A stretch of DNA of 64,000 bases from Aphanomyces cochlioides. Taxonomy: Eukaryota > Oomycota > Saprolegniomycetes > Saprolegniales > Verrucalvaceae. Both the position numbers and the translations under genes were made by a program. The DNA lies in NCBI GenBank assembly GCA_019828595.1, contig JAHQRK010000024.1, forward strand, positions 620,001-684,000, given 5' to 3'. The notes beneath the pieces are model-generated. The model was not told where the DNA came from, did no database searches, and was given only the letters and a program-made list of their open reading frames with translations. Positions 52,533 to 64,000 of the stretch are shown one piece after another; the stretch's first letter is position 1; every line of letters starts with the position of its first letter.

Positions 52533-55500
52533 ATGGCGTGTCGTGCTCCAAATGTCTCTTTCTTGCCTCCACTAGCACCGCCGCCGTTGGAGATGCTCCA
52601 GGATGAGCCCGTTGTGTCGAAGCACGACACAAAGGCACCACGATCTCCTTCCCACCGACGAAGTTATAGGTTGTACAGCCTTCCAGCTCTCAATCTCCCA
52701 CAAGATTCCTCGAAGGAAGACAGTCAGCGCGTAAGAACCTTTCGTTCCTCCAGGATAATCTCATGATCCATGTAGAGTCCAACCCCGTCGAAAGAACGCA
52801 CGCCAGGAAAAGAGGAGATTTCTTTGCGCCGTATGCCGAAATTGCACGCTAGCCGTGCATTCCGCGGCGTTGTCGAGGTATAGGCAGCTTCTAGTTGCGC
52901 CAAATGACTTGCATCATGCAGGATGAAGGCCATGCCAGTGATCCAGGGCCGTGTGACTCTGAAGATGACGACGACGATAATAGACGAACTCTGGACAGAA
53001 CCAAGCACGTGTCGTCATATTCTCTGTACCTCCCCGACTCATGCAGTGGCCTGAAAGACCAGTTTCTCCGCATCAAAGAACGCTTTACCAAGCCATCACT
53101 GTCTCCGTCGCGGGATGCTACGACAGCCGCCAAGGAAGCCAATGCAAAGCAACGACAAGGCGGCCATCGTAGTCTTGACGCCTCTCGCGATGCTCCTACT
53201 AGTCTTCTACTCGATCGCCAGGAAGAAATCGCCATGAAGCCGATGGAACTCATGCACGAGCTCGAAAAACTCAATGCGTCGGCTCAAGTACGATCAAAGC
53301 CTTGCTGTAAATGTGCTCATCGGAATTTTCGTCGTCTAGAAATTATTCGCCGACGATCCATGGTCTCACGGTGCTCAACGCTGGGTTCTGGAAGAAATGC
53401 ATCTTCGTGGATACATGACCTGCTGGACTATTGAACGCGGCGGCGAACTCGTCGTTATAATTGCGCAGACAATCAAGAGCCTCAACGCTTCGATACACCC
53501 TGACGTTGCGCTCCAGTGGATTGGACGGCAATTGTACGGCGTGACGATTCAACTGCCGTTGAGTCGACCGCGAGAACTCTCGATGGAGCATGTAAGCATT
53601 TCCATTCGCCTCCATAGAGCTGTGGCCCACAAATGCGTGGTTTCTAGATCACAGTGGCGTCTGGAATTGATGTCGCGCTGGCAAAAATGCTCAGCCTTGC
53701 TACGTCATCGTCAGAACCAGCTCCGTCCGAGTCGTACGTCATAAAATCCACTCAAATTAAACAATTCTGCTGTAATATAGACCGCCATCGCCACCAATGC
53801 CACCGTCAAAGCCAGCCCAAACGCCATCAATGCAGACGACGGACAAAATGAAGTCTGCATCACGCAATGCATTGTCGTCCGGGACACAGGACAAAAATAC
53901 TGATCCATTTGCGAGTATTCACGGTCGAAGTCATGCGCGGAGTCGATCAAGTGACGCCAAAAGTATTTTAACCACTGGCCCCACTCTACTCTCGCGGAGC
54001 CTGTCGTCAGATTTACGCGGCGATGGCACTTCGCCCGAGAAACCACATCGCGCGTCATTGACGGACAAGCAAACTCCAGTCTTGCGGACGTCAGTGTCGG
54101 CTGTAACAAGTTCAACGCTGCCGTCGTCGACGAAAACGTACCATGCACTTGCAACGCCAGCGGCAGCACCTCTCTTCGAAGATGATCCATTTCAACGATG
54201 TGTACGTGAAAATGTCACGAAAACGACAAAGTTGACGGCATGGATAGACACCAGACAAGATTGGATGGCTTCGAAAACGCAGCAGTGGATTGAATTCCTG
54301 GCAATTGCGATGGTTTGAGCTCAAAGGCAATCGTCTCTACTATTTCAAGAGCGAAAAGGTAAGGCCCTGCCATCATTTCAAGAGCTTACACGACATAGGA
54401 TGGCATTCCAAAGGGTGCGATCCTCTTGGATAAAGTCCACTGCGTGCCTGGTGACCACCACACGACGAACGAACTCGCGCATTCGTTTACAATCGCGCCG
54501 TCGTCGGGCGATTCCATCTGCATGCTTAAGTTCAGCAACCGCATGACGTATCATACGTACAGGTAGATCAATCTTAACGGCAAATTTTGTTCGACGGTGC
54601 ATTTTGGGACATTGTAGTCGACGAAGCTGTACGTTGCGCGTCTCCGACGACGACACGGATGACGATGAACTCCACGGGTGGATCAATGCGATTTGTCGCG
54701 CGTCGTTTCATTGCTACTTGGCGCTTCCTCCATCGCCACCAGGCAAGAAAACCAAGCAGCTCCAGCATCATCCCATGGAAACCAAGAAATCCGACAATGA
54801 AATGTACAAGTACAGCAGCTTCCAGTACCTCCGCGAGACAGATCCTCTTCTTTGGGAGATCAATCCGCTTGACCAGACGGCGATCCGCAAGAAAGCAAGC
54901 GTCGCGACGTGCCGAGCCGACTACACGCTCCTCTTTTCAAAGTTTGCCGCCGTGCTCAAGCATATTACGCTGCCAAGGTATGTCGTCCCGAAGCGTTGAC
55001 TGTTCTGATCGACGTCCGTTCCTGTAGATCTCGACCGATCAGCATTGAGCAGACGCTGCGTGACATCATTCCAGAGCTCTTCTTGATCAACAACATTTTA
55101 TACGGCGGCGGCGAAACCGAGTCGATTGATCACATCTTTGAAGTGCTGGAAGGTTACGTGCGCCGCTTTTCCCCCACGCATGACGAGTGCGTCCACATTG
55201 TGAGCTCGATTCTCCAAGCATGTGCGCGAACGATTGCTGGTGGCGACTCGTACTTCGTCGTCCGGACGCTCTTGGGCTCGCCGTCCATGGTGATTCGACC
55301 GGCAGACAACCACGGCGTGCCCATTGTGATTGACATCAGCAGCGCCAACCCTGCACTGTTTACCATCACGTTGCAGAGCGTCTTTTGCTTCCATACGATC
55401 GATGACGTCGATGCGATGCGAGAAGACGAGCGGCTTGAACCAGTCTGTCGAGTCCAGACACTCCATGTGCAGGAAATTGACTTTGAGTCGACGAAATCCA

Positions 55501-55622
55501 CACGTCATCTCAAGATCCGCCACCTCCTGCCAGAGGAAGACGACTCCGCCATTGATCGAGAATCGCACAGCAGTCGAAGCACAGACCACGACTATGGCGC
55601 GCTCTTGGATGGATTGGCATGA
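52533..55622 (+). CDS. PH-domain protein, 10 exons
   Basis: The exons 52533-52730, 52776-52877, 52922-53287, 53340-53591, 53648-53733, 53781-54201, 54248-54358, 54399-54562, 54618-54977 and 55028-55622 give 884 residues; the introns are 40-56 bp. The first 210 residues are basic and disordered. A folded segment of unknown type follows (about 225-330, LFADDPWSHGAQRWVLEEM). Next is a Pro/Ser-rich linker and then a clear pleckstrin homology domain (about 477-567): IGWLRKRSSGLNSWQLRWFE, GNRLYYFKSEK and a C-terminal helix DDELHGWINAICRASFHCY. The C-terminal 300 residues are soluble and of unknown family. A membrane-associated signalling adaptor is likely. The first ATG in frame with a good coding start is 52533. 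Confidence 0.78.
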
Positions 55623-56061
55623 CAAAGTCCGTGTTTGTACCTTTATAGCCCTTCTTGCATGATCCAAGTCAAAGAAACAGAGCAAGCAGATAATAGCTAC
55701 CCACTAATCGAGCAAACGTGCTTCTTTCTTTCCTGTGGACAGGTTGATGCGAATCCACAATCCCTACAAGGACGAGTTGGTCACGCTCGCTTCAGGAATT
55801 GAGAATTACCGCTGGGAGCTCCACGTCGTCTTGGATTTCCTGCCATTCATGCGTTGGCTCAAAGAGCTTAAGAGTTCTTCCACGAAGCGACCGCTCGCGT
55901 CCATCGACAAGGCCAAGACATGCTGCAATAACGACGACAAGTCCGAGCAACGCCGCGCGCATGCTGAAACGTTCGTCAAGTTGTCAGATACTCATGACCC
56001 CTTCAACCCCTCCTTCATCATAAACCCCTGATGCTTGAGGTTACCCCCTACACTCCTCAAC
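55623..56061. other. intergenic region with one short frame
   Basis: A frame at 55744-56031 (about 95 codons, LMRIHNPYKDELVTLAS..) has coding-like composition in its first 70 codons and might be an orphan exon. No partner exon or domain was identified. Confidence 0.35.
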
Positions 56062-56331
56062 TACCGTAAAATAGACGGTAAAGTAAACAGTAAAATAGAC
56101 GGTAAAATAGACGGTAAAGTAAACAGTAAAATAGACGGTAAAGTAAACCGTAAATAGACGGTAAAGTAAACAGTAAAATAGACGGTAAAGTAAACCGTAA
56201 ATAGACGGTAAAGTAAACAGTAAAATAGACGGTAAAGTAAACCGTAAATAGACGGTAAAGTAAACAGTAAATAGACGGTAAAGTAAACGGTAAAATAGAC
56301 TGTACATTAGACGGTAAAGTAGACGGTAATG
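56062..56331. repeat. 11-12-bp tandem repeat array
   Basis: About 22 short units of the kind ACGGTAAAATAG, ACGGTAAAGTAA, ACAGTAAAATAG and ACCGTAAATAG alternate in a higher-order pattern of about 35 bp. On the minus strand it reads as a Tyr/Phe/Val repeat (TVYFTVYF), which is unlikely to be a gene. It ends about 70 bp before the cyclic-nucleotide-binding gene. Confidence 0.9.
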
Positions 56332-56403
56332 TGTTAAGTCGATGCATTTTTGAGCTGACTTGGCGGTTACAAATGAAACGTTTCGAAAGGCATTGATGAC
56401 ACG

Positions 56404-59207
56404 ATGCGAAGGCGACCCAAGAAAGCCCCCGCGCAGGAGAAACCTCGTGAAAACAAGCGCGGGAGTCTCGTCATCACGCTCAAGCAGCAGTCGAAGCATC
56501 AAATAGGAGACGCAGCAAAAGGATGGAACGGCTTGGCGATTCTCCACGCCGAGCACGAGTCCTCGCTTGACGAACGCAGGACGCTCTTGATTGACAACGT
56601 GCCCATTCTATGTATTGCTGATCTACTTGTCAGCTGCTGATGCTTCTTGTGCTTTAGCAATGGCCATTGCCAATGGCGTGGCCAAAGGCGATCTCATGGC
56701 CGCGCTCCAGCCGCTCGTGTTTCAACCCAACGAGTTCGTCCTCAAGCAAGGCGAACCCGGCACGCGGCTCTACTTTGTCGAATCGGGAAGCGTGGACATT
56801 TCCAAAACTACGGGAACATCCTCTAAATCCCCCGACGTGCTATCGACCCGCGATGAGTTTCAATACTTTGGTACAGAGATAACTGTTGCCACTGACTTTT
56901 CTGACGTTTGTGCTCAAAAATCGTAGGCGAAGGTCCATTTGTTATGACGGGCAGCGATACATTGCGCACGGCGAATGTCGTCGCGGTTGGCGCCGTCCGT
57001 TGCTTTTGCATGGACTTAAATGCGTGCCATGGGCTGCTAATATCCGTGCAAGCCCTGCTCCGGTATCGTTTCGTCCTGCGGGAGCAAGGCGTGCTGGACA
57101 ATTTGAACGTCTTCTCGGCTTTGAATCCCAAGCAACGGAGTCGCATGCTCGACTTGACGACTCTGCGAAACTATGCCGCGGGCGATTACATTTGCAAGCA
57201 GGGCGACATTGACGACCAGTATTTCGTCCTAGTCGAGGTACTGCCAGCTCTTAGCCGCCGTGGAACTTGATGATGGCGGCAACTAGGGCGAAGCTAAAGT
57301 GTGCATCCAAAAAGATGGCACAGAGCTGGAGCTCGTGCGCAAAGTTCCCTACGAAGGTTTTGGCGAGATGGGGCTCTTTGGCAAAGCTCGCACTGCAGGT
57401 AAAGCGCCAACTTCGCGGCGATTCCAATGCACTTTGACTAGATGTCGTTGCCGTTCGTCCTTGTAAATGCATCCTCGTGAACCGAGACAACTTTGTGAAA
57501 GCTCAAAATGTCGTCTTGGACGGGGATGCGGAAGAAATGCTCGCGACGAATTTATCCAACGAGTGGCAACTCATGCGCAAGATTGAACAACTCCATGAGA
57601 ATCCCAACGTCGTTGCGCATATTGGGCGGCTCATTCGGCGCTTCAAGCGTAGTCAAGCGGCCAAAATCATGGGCAAGACGCTCTACACGGATCTCTTCCG
57701 CCGCGTCTTTCACAACCCCAAGCTCGCTTTAGAGTTCCCGTCCATCTCCAACAAGATCGACTGGTTCGATGCGACGACGGCGACAAAAGCCATCCGATCC
57801 GAGGCGAAGCGCTTGCTGTCGAATCGCGCCATCACGCATTCCAGCGAAGAGCTGGCATTCCTCGGTCGGTTCATCGACACGAGTTCGCTCTTGGACAAGT
57901 TTCGCATCTCGGACAACTCGAATTCGCCCGACGACAAGTACGCCATGGCGCAGCAACTGGCCAAGATCTTGGCCTTCGTGAGCATCCGGGAAGGCCACGC
58001 CATCTTCCGCCAAAACACCGTCGAGGGGAAAGCGTACGTTGTGCTCTCGGGCATTGTCCACGTCGTGCTTGAAGACTTGTCTGGGAATGCCAAGGCCAAC
58101 ACGCCACCGAATGTGATTGCCATGCTCACGGCGGGCGATTCCTTTGGCGAATTGAGTCTCGTGACCAACATGGCGCGATCCGCGTCGGCCGTCGCGGCGA
58201 CCGACGTCGAGCTGATCTTGATTGAGCGTCGCGACTTTAGCAAGTTTGTTGCGTCCCGACCGGGCTTTAAAATCCGCCACTACATCATCGAACGCACCGA
58301 TTTCATCGAGCAGTTGCCAGCGTTCCGCAAGTACGACCACAAAGGCTGCATCCGCATTGCATACGACATGAATCAAGTCTCGCTCAGTGCGCGGCAAGTC
58401 GTCCTCCAAGCGGGGGATCGAGCGCCGTCGCTCTTTATCATTCGAGAAGGCCACGTCGCTGTCTTTAAAGCCAAGGAGGATTCCATCCACGCTGGCGTCC
58501 AAGTCGCTCTCTTGGGACCGAAGGAATGCTTTGGCTTGTCGACGCTGCAACTCCTCCACGAAGTGTCAACGTACATGACAACGACGGCCGTCGTGTTGTT
58601 GGAACTACCAGCGAATAAACTCCGGCGACTCGAAGCTGCCATTCAAGACAAGCTCAAGACCGCCATGACCGAGCGCGGCGAGTGGGAAGCCCAGCGAGCA
58701 CATGAAATGGCAACGAAAGGCACTGCGCTGTGGGTCAAGACGACTGCGCCTTGGTGCCCTGTGGGAGACGAGAAGACGAGTCTGAACCACCACGTGGACG
58801 ATCGTCAACGCTATCGCCTCGGTCTACCGCCGAGTAGCGACGACGACGACGGCGATGCTTCAAATCAATGCGAAGTGGTCGAGACAAGGCCGCAAGAACC
58901 ACCACGACTGAGGCTGCCGACGCTGGAGCTGCCGAAACCATCGCTGGCCAGCTTGGTTGGGTCGTTTATGACGAAAACCATGCAGAGCTTCCACATGGCG
59001 ACGACGATCGTCGCGCCAGCGCCGATTAAAGGCCCGCAGTTGGCGCCGACGGTACACGATGTCAAGACTCCAACGACTCGGAATGAAGTTGCACCTGACG
59101 ATGCCGCCGCCGTGGACGAGGAGAACGACGATGAGGAAGACGACGAGGCAGCGATGGCTCGAATATGGCAGCTCGATCGCACTATTCGAGACAATTTGTA
59201 TTTATAA
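56404..59207 (+). CDS. protein with four cyclic-nucleotide-binding domains, 5 exons
   Basis: The exons 56404-56611, 56658-56870, 56927-57237, 57287-57398 and 57442-59207 give 869 residues. Four CNB domains are visible: about 83-175 (cassette EGPFV..LRTANV), about 190-290 (FGEMGLFGKARTADVVAV), about 440-555 (FGELSLVTNMARSASAVA) and about 575-690 (degenerate, ECFGLSTLQLL). The first three keep the Glu and Arg that hold the cyclic-nucleotide phosphate and ribose; the fourth does not. No kinase, channel or GEF domain follows. The C-terminus is an acidic, disordered tail. It resembles protist PKG/PKA regulatory regions without the catalytic part, so it may be a regulatory subunit or a cyclic-nucleotide sensor of cytoskeletal or flagellar type. 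Confidence 0.83.
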
Positions 59208-59244
59208 ACTGACGAAGCATTCTTGTCACTGATGTCAAATGTCC

Positions 59245-59552
59245 ATTTCACACATTTCAAATGTCGCCTCGCTGGATTGCAGCACTTGGACTTCTATCAC
59301 AAGTTTCAAATGTCGTGATAGACAAATTTCACACATTTGAAATGTCTTTCACACTTTTCAACTGTCCTATGTCAAGGAAATCAACCCAATGCAATTGATA
59401 AATTTCACACCATTCAAGTGTCTCACAGAAAGATCTCAGTGCCAGGATGAAATTTCACATGTTTCAAATGTCAACCTTTTGAGTTTACATTGACTTAGAA
59501 TTCATATTTGTTGGAGTACCAAGACAGGAAGTTTCACACGTTTGAAATGTCG
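59245..59552. repeat. cluster of TTTCACAcATTTgAAATGTC motifs
   Basis: At least seven related 20-mers occur in 310 bp: 59245, 59298 (partial), 59325, 59347, 59401, 59451 and 59531. Each has TTTCACA, a variable centre and a TTCAAATGTC or TTGAAATGTC end. The 3' half is partly palindromic (ACATTTGAAATGT). They lie between the stop of the CNB gene and the stop of the convergent F-box gene. Confidence 0.8.
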
Positions 59553-59588
59553 TTTCCGTTCAGCCTCAAGCCAGGCATACGACACAGA

Positions 59589-61241
59589 TCAGGCTGATTG
59601 AACATGTCTTCCATAGGCAAAAGAAACAATGCTGAGCTGTCTTTCGTACGACGTGTCGAGTGAATCCAACGCAGTGAGGAACGCCTTGTCAATGCGCTTG
59701 AGGCGACTTAAATTCGGTGGAAATGCTTGAACGAGCAATTCAATATTGTTGTGGAAGACTGTGCGCGGCAAAATGAGATCCGTGAGCATGTCCAGCGATT
59801 CCAATGTGCGAAGTATAGTCGTCGTGGGGAGTGGCGTAGCTTGCGATAAATCCAACACTTGCAAAGTGTGTTTCTACAAGCAACAGTCAAAATTCTGCTA
59901 CGGTGGAAGATGAGAACGTACTTGTTCCTGTGCTAAAAGTTCCATCCACACCGTATCTGCATCTGGGGGGGCGCGTAGCGATGTATATCGGTACGATCGC
60001 AACGCTACGCGGTCGACATCACCAGCTAACCAAGCGGTGGCAGCAAGACTGGTCGATGGAACTTGGACATTCTTTCTCGATTGAGTTGCTCTGGGGTGTC
60101 GAGGGTGATCTGTGTACCAGCCAACAATTTTAGACAAATAAGCCATCGACGAGTCGATGTCTAGATGCAAATGGACTGGCCACACCGTCGTGGTCGAGTC
60201 GTCAAAGTAGGCGTGCTCCAAAATCGTCGACAGTGGCAGTCCCGCGACAACGACATAGATACCAAATTCGACCATGCTTTTGAACGCTACAGGGACGTCA
60301 GATTTGCATGTTGAGAGTTCAAGCATACCCACGGACATGTGCTCCCGGTCGTTCAAGCATCGACGGATCAAGCTTTCATGCATGAGCTCTCGGCCCGCAC
60401 ATAAATCCATCGCACCGTAAAGGAACGCCATCCCGATGGCGGAGCCATTGGTCCGCCGCCTGTACAACAGCTCATCTTCATTACGTCGGCGAAAGAAATC
60501 GCGGTCATGCGGCATGTTGACAATTTGGAGCAGTGGAGGGCGGTCAGTTGAGGTTCGATGCACGTGGATTGAATCGAACGAGATCGATTCAAAATTCACA
60601 CCAATCGATTCTGCCGCGATGCAAGCCATGAGGAATTGGCGGCACATAGCTTGGAGCAGTGGAGGATGGAGTGGAGTAGATTGAGTTGAGAGCCATTGAG
60701 ATAGCGGCTGGAGACCATGCGTCAAAGCTGGACTTCCCAAGTGAACGCTCTTACACACATCGATCCATGAACTCTTGAGAACGCCGCACGAACGAAACAA
60801 CATGTACACTTGAATCGCTGGAATACGCAGCTCATCCTCCAAGCCGAGAAGTTGACGGAGTGGATATTCTTCAACCGGCGAAGTCAAGAATTTTTTCCAC
60901 AAATTGTCTTGCCGGGACATTACATTCCATCGACGGCAGACTAACGACGCCGAGAGCAAGTCGTCAGGGGGCAAAAACTCCATGACAATATATTCAGCGT
61001 CAAGAAGTGATGCAATTCCGCCGGTGAAACAGACTTCACGGTCAATTGCGGCGCGATTGAGCACCAATTGATTCGGAAATTCATTTCGATAACTTGGCTC
61101 GAGTTTTGCTTTGAGAGCGCGGACATTGTCCCGGTGGAGTTGTACGGATGCAGGAACAAGATGTGGGTCCTGAAACGTCCTCGTATGCCGTCGAAGAAGC
61201 GCATGGCTGCCAAATTCCACGTCCACCGGTGGCCGCTCCAT
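59589..61241 (-). CDS. F-box protein, 2 exons
   Basis: Exon 1 is 61241-59922, the intron 59921-59874 (48 bp) and exon 2 59873-59589, giving 534 residues. An F-box occupies about residues 85-125 (MEFLPPDDLLSASLVCRRWN, then NLWKKF), which would bind Skp1 in an SCF ubiquitin ligase. The middle part is helical (SMI/knr4-like or leucine-rich folds cannot be told apart by eye). The C-terminal exon has LESLDMLTDLILPRTVF and similar leucine-rich segments. The substrate is unknown. The gene converges on the CNB gene with the repeat cluster between them. Confidence 0.78.
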
Positions 61242-62042
61242 CGTTGCCGCGTTGAAGATCCTTGAAAATGATCTTTCAATCGGCTATTTTTACAACAGAA
61301 AAATAAAAATAGCATCCTTGATGAAAACTCTGATCGAGAGTAAAGACAAATCAAAATGATTTTTATAGCTGATAATTACATTACATATTAATTCCATTTT
61401 GAATCATTGGTGACTAGTAAGATGCAGATAAGATAAACTTTGACAATTAATAAACTTTACAAAATAGCGTACAAAATTCACTTTTCTCCTAATATTCACT
61501 GTATCATTAAAAATATTGTGAGAATGAATATTAAGTTTTCGCACTATCTATAAATTTTAGCAGGGATATTACCAGTAAAAATGATATATTTGGTCTTCTC
61601 GGTCCTGTCAACATGGATTTGATATGCACGATACGACACCAACGAAGGGTCTCAAAGTTCGAGTTAGATAATCAACTCCTCTCTTGCGATGGTAGACTTG
61701 TTTGGCCACACCGTGGTGCAGCTTGCGGCCTATTTAGTTTATTATTATCTATGGCATCCATCAAGAGCGCTGTCTTTGTCATTTTTCCTCACGCAGACTT
61801 TTGATGTCACCCTTCATCCCTTCCCCTGAAACCAGACCCTGGGAAAATCATATTTACTACCTATTCCTTGACTGCGAGGAATAAATATATTCATGGCATC
61901 AGTGCGGTCACAAGATAAAGTTATTTTTACAGCGCATCCTGTCAGATAAGTTACTTTCTTTGCACGCAGCACGAAAGAAGTCGAAAAAAAGCCCGATCAA
62001 GTTCATACACAATGGTAGTCGCGTTAGATGTTTGTGCTAAAT
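61242..62042. other. AT-rich intergenic region
   Basis: No gene is visible. A 63-codon frame at 61613-61804 has no recognisable feature. The first part upstream of 61241 probably holds the F-box gene promoter. Confidence 0.5.
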
Positions 62043-62270
62043 CTAACTTTGAAAATTTGCCTGCTTGATGGCTTCATCCACGTCGGTGAGGCCCCAAATT
62101 TCCCTATTTGCATGGAGGAACATTTGAGACTCGAAGTTCTGAGGCAATATGCCGCGGCGGCGATCACTGAGCGCAAACTTAGACAACGAAAAGAGTCGCT
62201 CGCACATGTTTGAAGAAGGCTGTATGAAGTGGCAATCCATGAACGCATCGGCAGTATCTTAAAACTGATA
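62043..62270 (-). pseudogene. hAT transposase C-terminal relic
   Basis: The sequence PSSNMCERLFSLSKFALSDR followed by RRGILPQNFESQMFLHANRE corresponds to the hAT C-terminal dimerisation region (S.CERLFS..K....RR..L.P...E..MFL..N...W). Only this last part is present. The rest of the transposase and the terminal repeats were not found. Confidence 0.75.
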
Positions 62271-62932
62271 TACTGTTATAATAAATAAATTGTTTGTTTA
62301 TAAAGTATTAAAAGTATATATATTTTTTTGTCACGGTTCATAAATAAGTTATTTTCTGTCAAAAATAGATTGCTATTTAAATAGAATCAATTTTTCCCAG
62401 GGTCTGCCTGAAACTATGAAACATCTCAAACTCCCAATATTCGCATCGATACTTCTGTCGCTTCTAGCTCAATAAGATAACCAGGCGATTCTATAGCAGT
62501 TGTAATTGCCCATAGCCAAGACATGCAGCAAGTTTTCCACCACCGACAAAGAGGTGGTTCAGGTGACAATATATTACGCATTAAATATTTTTGACCAATA
62601 AGAATGCTTTATTTAGAATAATTCGATAAATTCATCATTTGATTGGTGTAAAGTTATCGCTTGTCGCTTGATCGTTGTCCTTTCCTCTTCTCGCGCGCTT
62701 TCTCCAACGACTCACGCCTCGCAGCTATACGAAGCCCATCACCTCTTCTTGCATGTGCCGTGGTAATATGGACGAGATGCTGGGCGAAGACGCGCCTGAA
62801 TAAATGAACTTCAGACGTCTTATGCTGGCCGAGCAATGATTGGGGTCAGAGCCAAGTTTATCCGGATGAATTTTGGAGGGGGCGAAGATCTCCTGTTGAA
62901 AATTGTCGACGACGACGACGTGAACAGAGACG
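62271..62932. other. intergenic region
   Basis: AT-rich up to about 62640, then more balanced. The final 250 bp presumably contain the importin gene promoter and 5' leader. No other feature is visible. Confidence 0.5.
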
Positions 62933-64000
62933 ATGGACATGCCAACCCTTCACAGCATCTTGCTGCATACGTTCAGCACGGACGCAGAGGCAAGAAAAGC
63001 CGCAGAAGAAGCGATCGGCAGCCTGCACACGGTGCGCGGATCGATCGTTCTCCTTGTCCAGCTTCTCTCGAGTGATGACGTCCAACGAGAGATTCGACAA
63101 GCTGGTGCCATTTCGCTCAAGAACATTGTTCAGAAACATTGGGGACCCATGGATGGGCATGACGAGCAACATGAAGTGCCCGTGTCGGCGTTTCCAGACC
63201 CAGACAAGGAAGAATACCGCGCGTTCATATTGGAGGGCCTGTTTGCCTCACACGATAATTCGATTCAAGCGCTCTTGGTTGAATGCGTGAGTCTCATTGC
63301 GCGTCAAGACTTCCCGGTAGAGTCCTCATATTTTGATGGAGTATTGACTGTGTATATAGGAGAAATGGCCTCATTTAGTCGAGCAAATTTGCACAACGAT
63401 TCAATCTGGACAACCTCATCGCATCATTAATGTAAGTCTCGTCTAGCCCTCTCGTGAGAAAATTCATGCCTTCCAGGCTTTGCTGGCGCTTCGAAAGCTT
63501 GTGAAAATCTACGAGTACAAGCCTTCACACGTACATCTCCGATATTTTAGCTTTTTCTTACTCGTTTGTAGCAACGCGAGACGTTGAACACGATCGTCGC
63601 CATGACATTTCCATTGCTTCGAACCATGCTCCAGCAACTTGTCACGTACGTTTGACGTTCTTCGTTCTTCATCTCAATGACTCATCCTGGGTAGAAATCC
63701 ATCTCTGGAAGCTGGACACATGGTCCATTTGATTACCAAAGTCTTTTGGTCGTGCATGCAATGCTCTTTGCCGCCATTTTTAACTCTTGAGGAAATTGGT
63801 GCATGGCTGGAACTGTACAAGCTCTTGCTGACCAAGCCTGTCGTCGACACGCCCGCTGTGGAACGTCATGACGTCATGGACGAAGACGAGATTGACGACT
63901 TGGCGATGCGAAATCCATGGTGGAAAGCCAAGAAATGGACGCTTCAGATTATTTGCCGCTTTTACAATGTCTACGCCAACCCCAAGCATGGCACGTCGAC
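62933..64000 (+). CDS. importin-7/8-like nuclear transport receptor (5' part)
   Basis: The exons 62933-63316, 63360-63431, 63477-63530, 63572-63645 and 63695 to beyond 64000 read as one frame; the introns are 41-49 bp. The N-terminus has the importin-beta N-terminal HEAT layout (AEARKAAEEAIGSL, VRQAG-like IRQAGAISLKNIVQKHW). The later NPWWKAKKWTLQIICRFYNV matches the PWWK.KKW.L.I..R segment typical of importin 7/8 and yeast Sxm1/Nmd5. It would carry ribosomal proteins, histone H1 or similar cargo into the nucleus with Ran. Met3 is an alternative start. The gene runs off the window end. Confidence 0.86.

Noticed and set aside
56041..56556. Minus-strand 171-codon frame rich in Phe, Thr, Val and Tyr
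   Set aside because: It consists mostly of the 11-12-bp repeat array translated, and overlaps the start of the CNB gene on the other strand.
57729..58559. 276-codon open frame on the minus strand
   Set aside because: It lies entirely antisense to the large last exon of the CNB-domain gene and has no family-like motifs. It is a by-product of that gene's codon use.

Overview
The window looks like nuclear DNA of an oomycete, most likely a saprolegnialean such as Aphanomyces. This is inferred from gene content, gene style and transposon mix, not from any search. The host genes are compact, closely packed and often convergent with gaps of 11-20 bp. Almost all of their introns are only about 38-56 bp, with GT..AG ends. 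Accessory stretches contain L1-like LINEs, plant-type mariner, pogo/Tigger, Crypton and hAT relics, and an LTR element.

1-9.9 kb: a large inverted duplication. Each arm carries tRNA-Glu(CTC) and an LMBR1-like membrane protein gene. The left arm is split by a 5'-truncated LINE with a 15-bp target-site duplication, and the right arm keeps the empty site. A second, decayed LINE lies at the centre. 10-13 kb: a coiled-coil gene converges on an SMG9-like nonsense-mediated-decay gene. 13.6-18.6 kb: a transposon island (pogo-like, then mariner). 18.7-23 kb: a BTB-domain gene followed by two decayed serine beta-lactamase-like genes.

24.3-33.6 kb is a good host-gene block: a TPR/EF-hand protein, a single-exon ankyrin-pseudokinase-KEN protein with RNase L-like architecture (the most striking gene here), an ABHD18-type hydrolase on a shared promoter, a small basic protein and a 10-exon MICU-type mitochondrial calcium-uptake protein. 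33.9-42 kb: a second BTB gene cut by a gag-only LTR element whose target-site duplication restores the frame exactly, followed by relics of BTB, MICU and beta-lactamase-like genes and a mariner-derived MITE. This is a decayed segmental duplication of the earlier blocks.

43-49 kb: a secreted or membrane mucin-like protein, an apparently intact mariner, a Crypton-type tyrosine recombinase and a minisatellite. 49-64 kb: methionine aminopeptidase 1, TATA-binding protein (7 exons), a PH-domain protein (10 exons), a 12-bp repeat array, a protein with four cyclic-nucleotide-binding domains, a repeat cluster, an F-box protein, a hAT relic and the 5' part of an importin-7/8-like gene running off the end. 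Exon models were built by hand from splice sites and frame continuity; they are consistent but not confirmed by transcripts.
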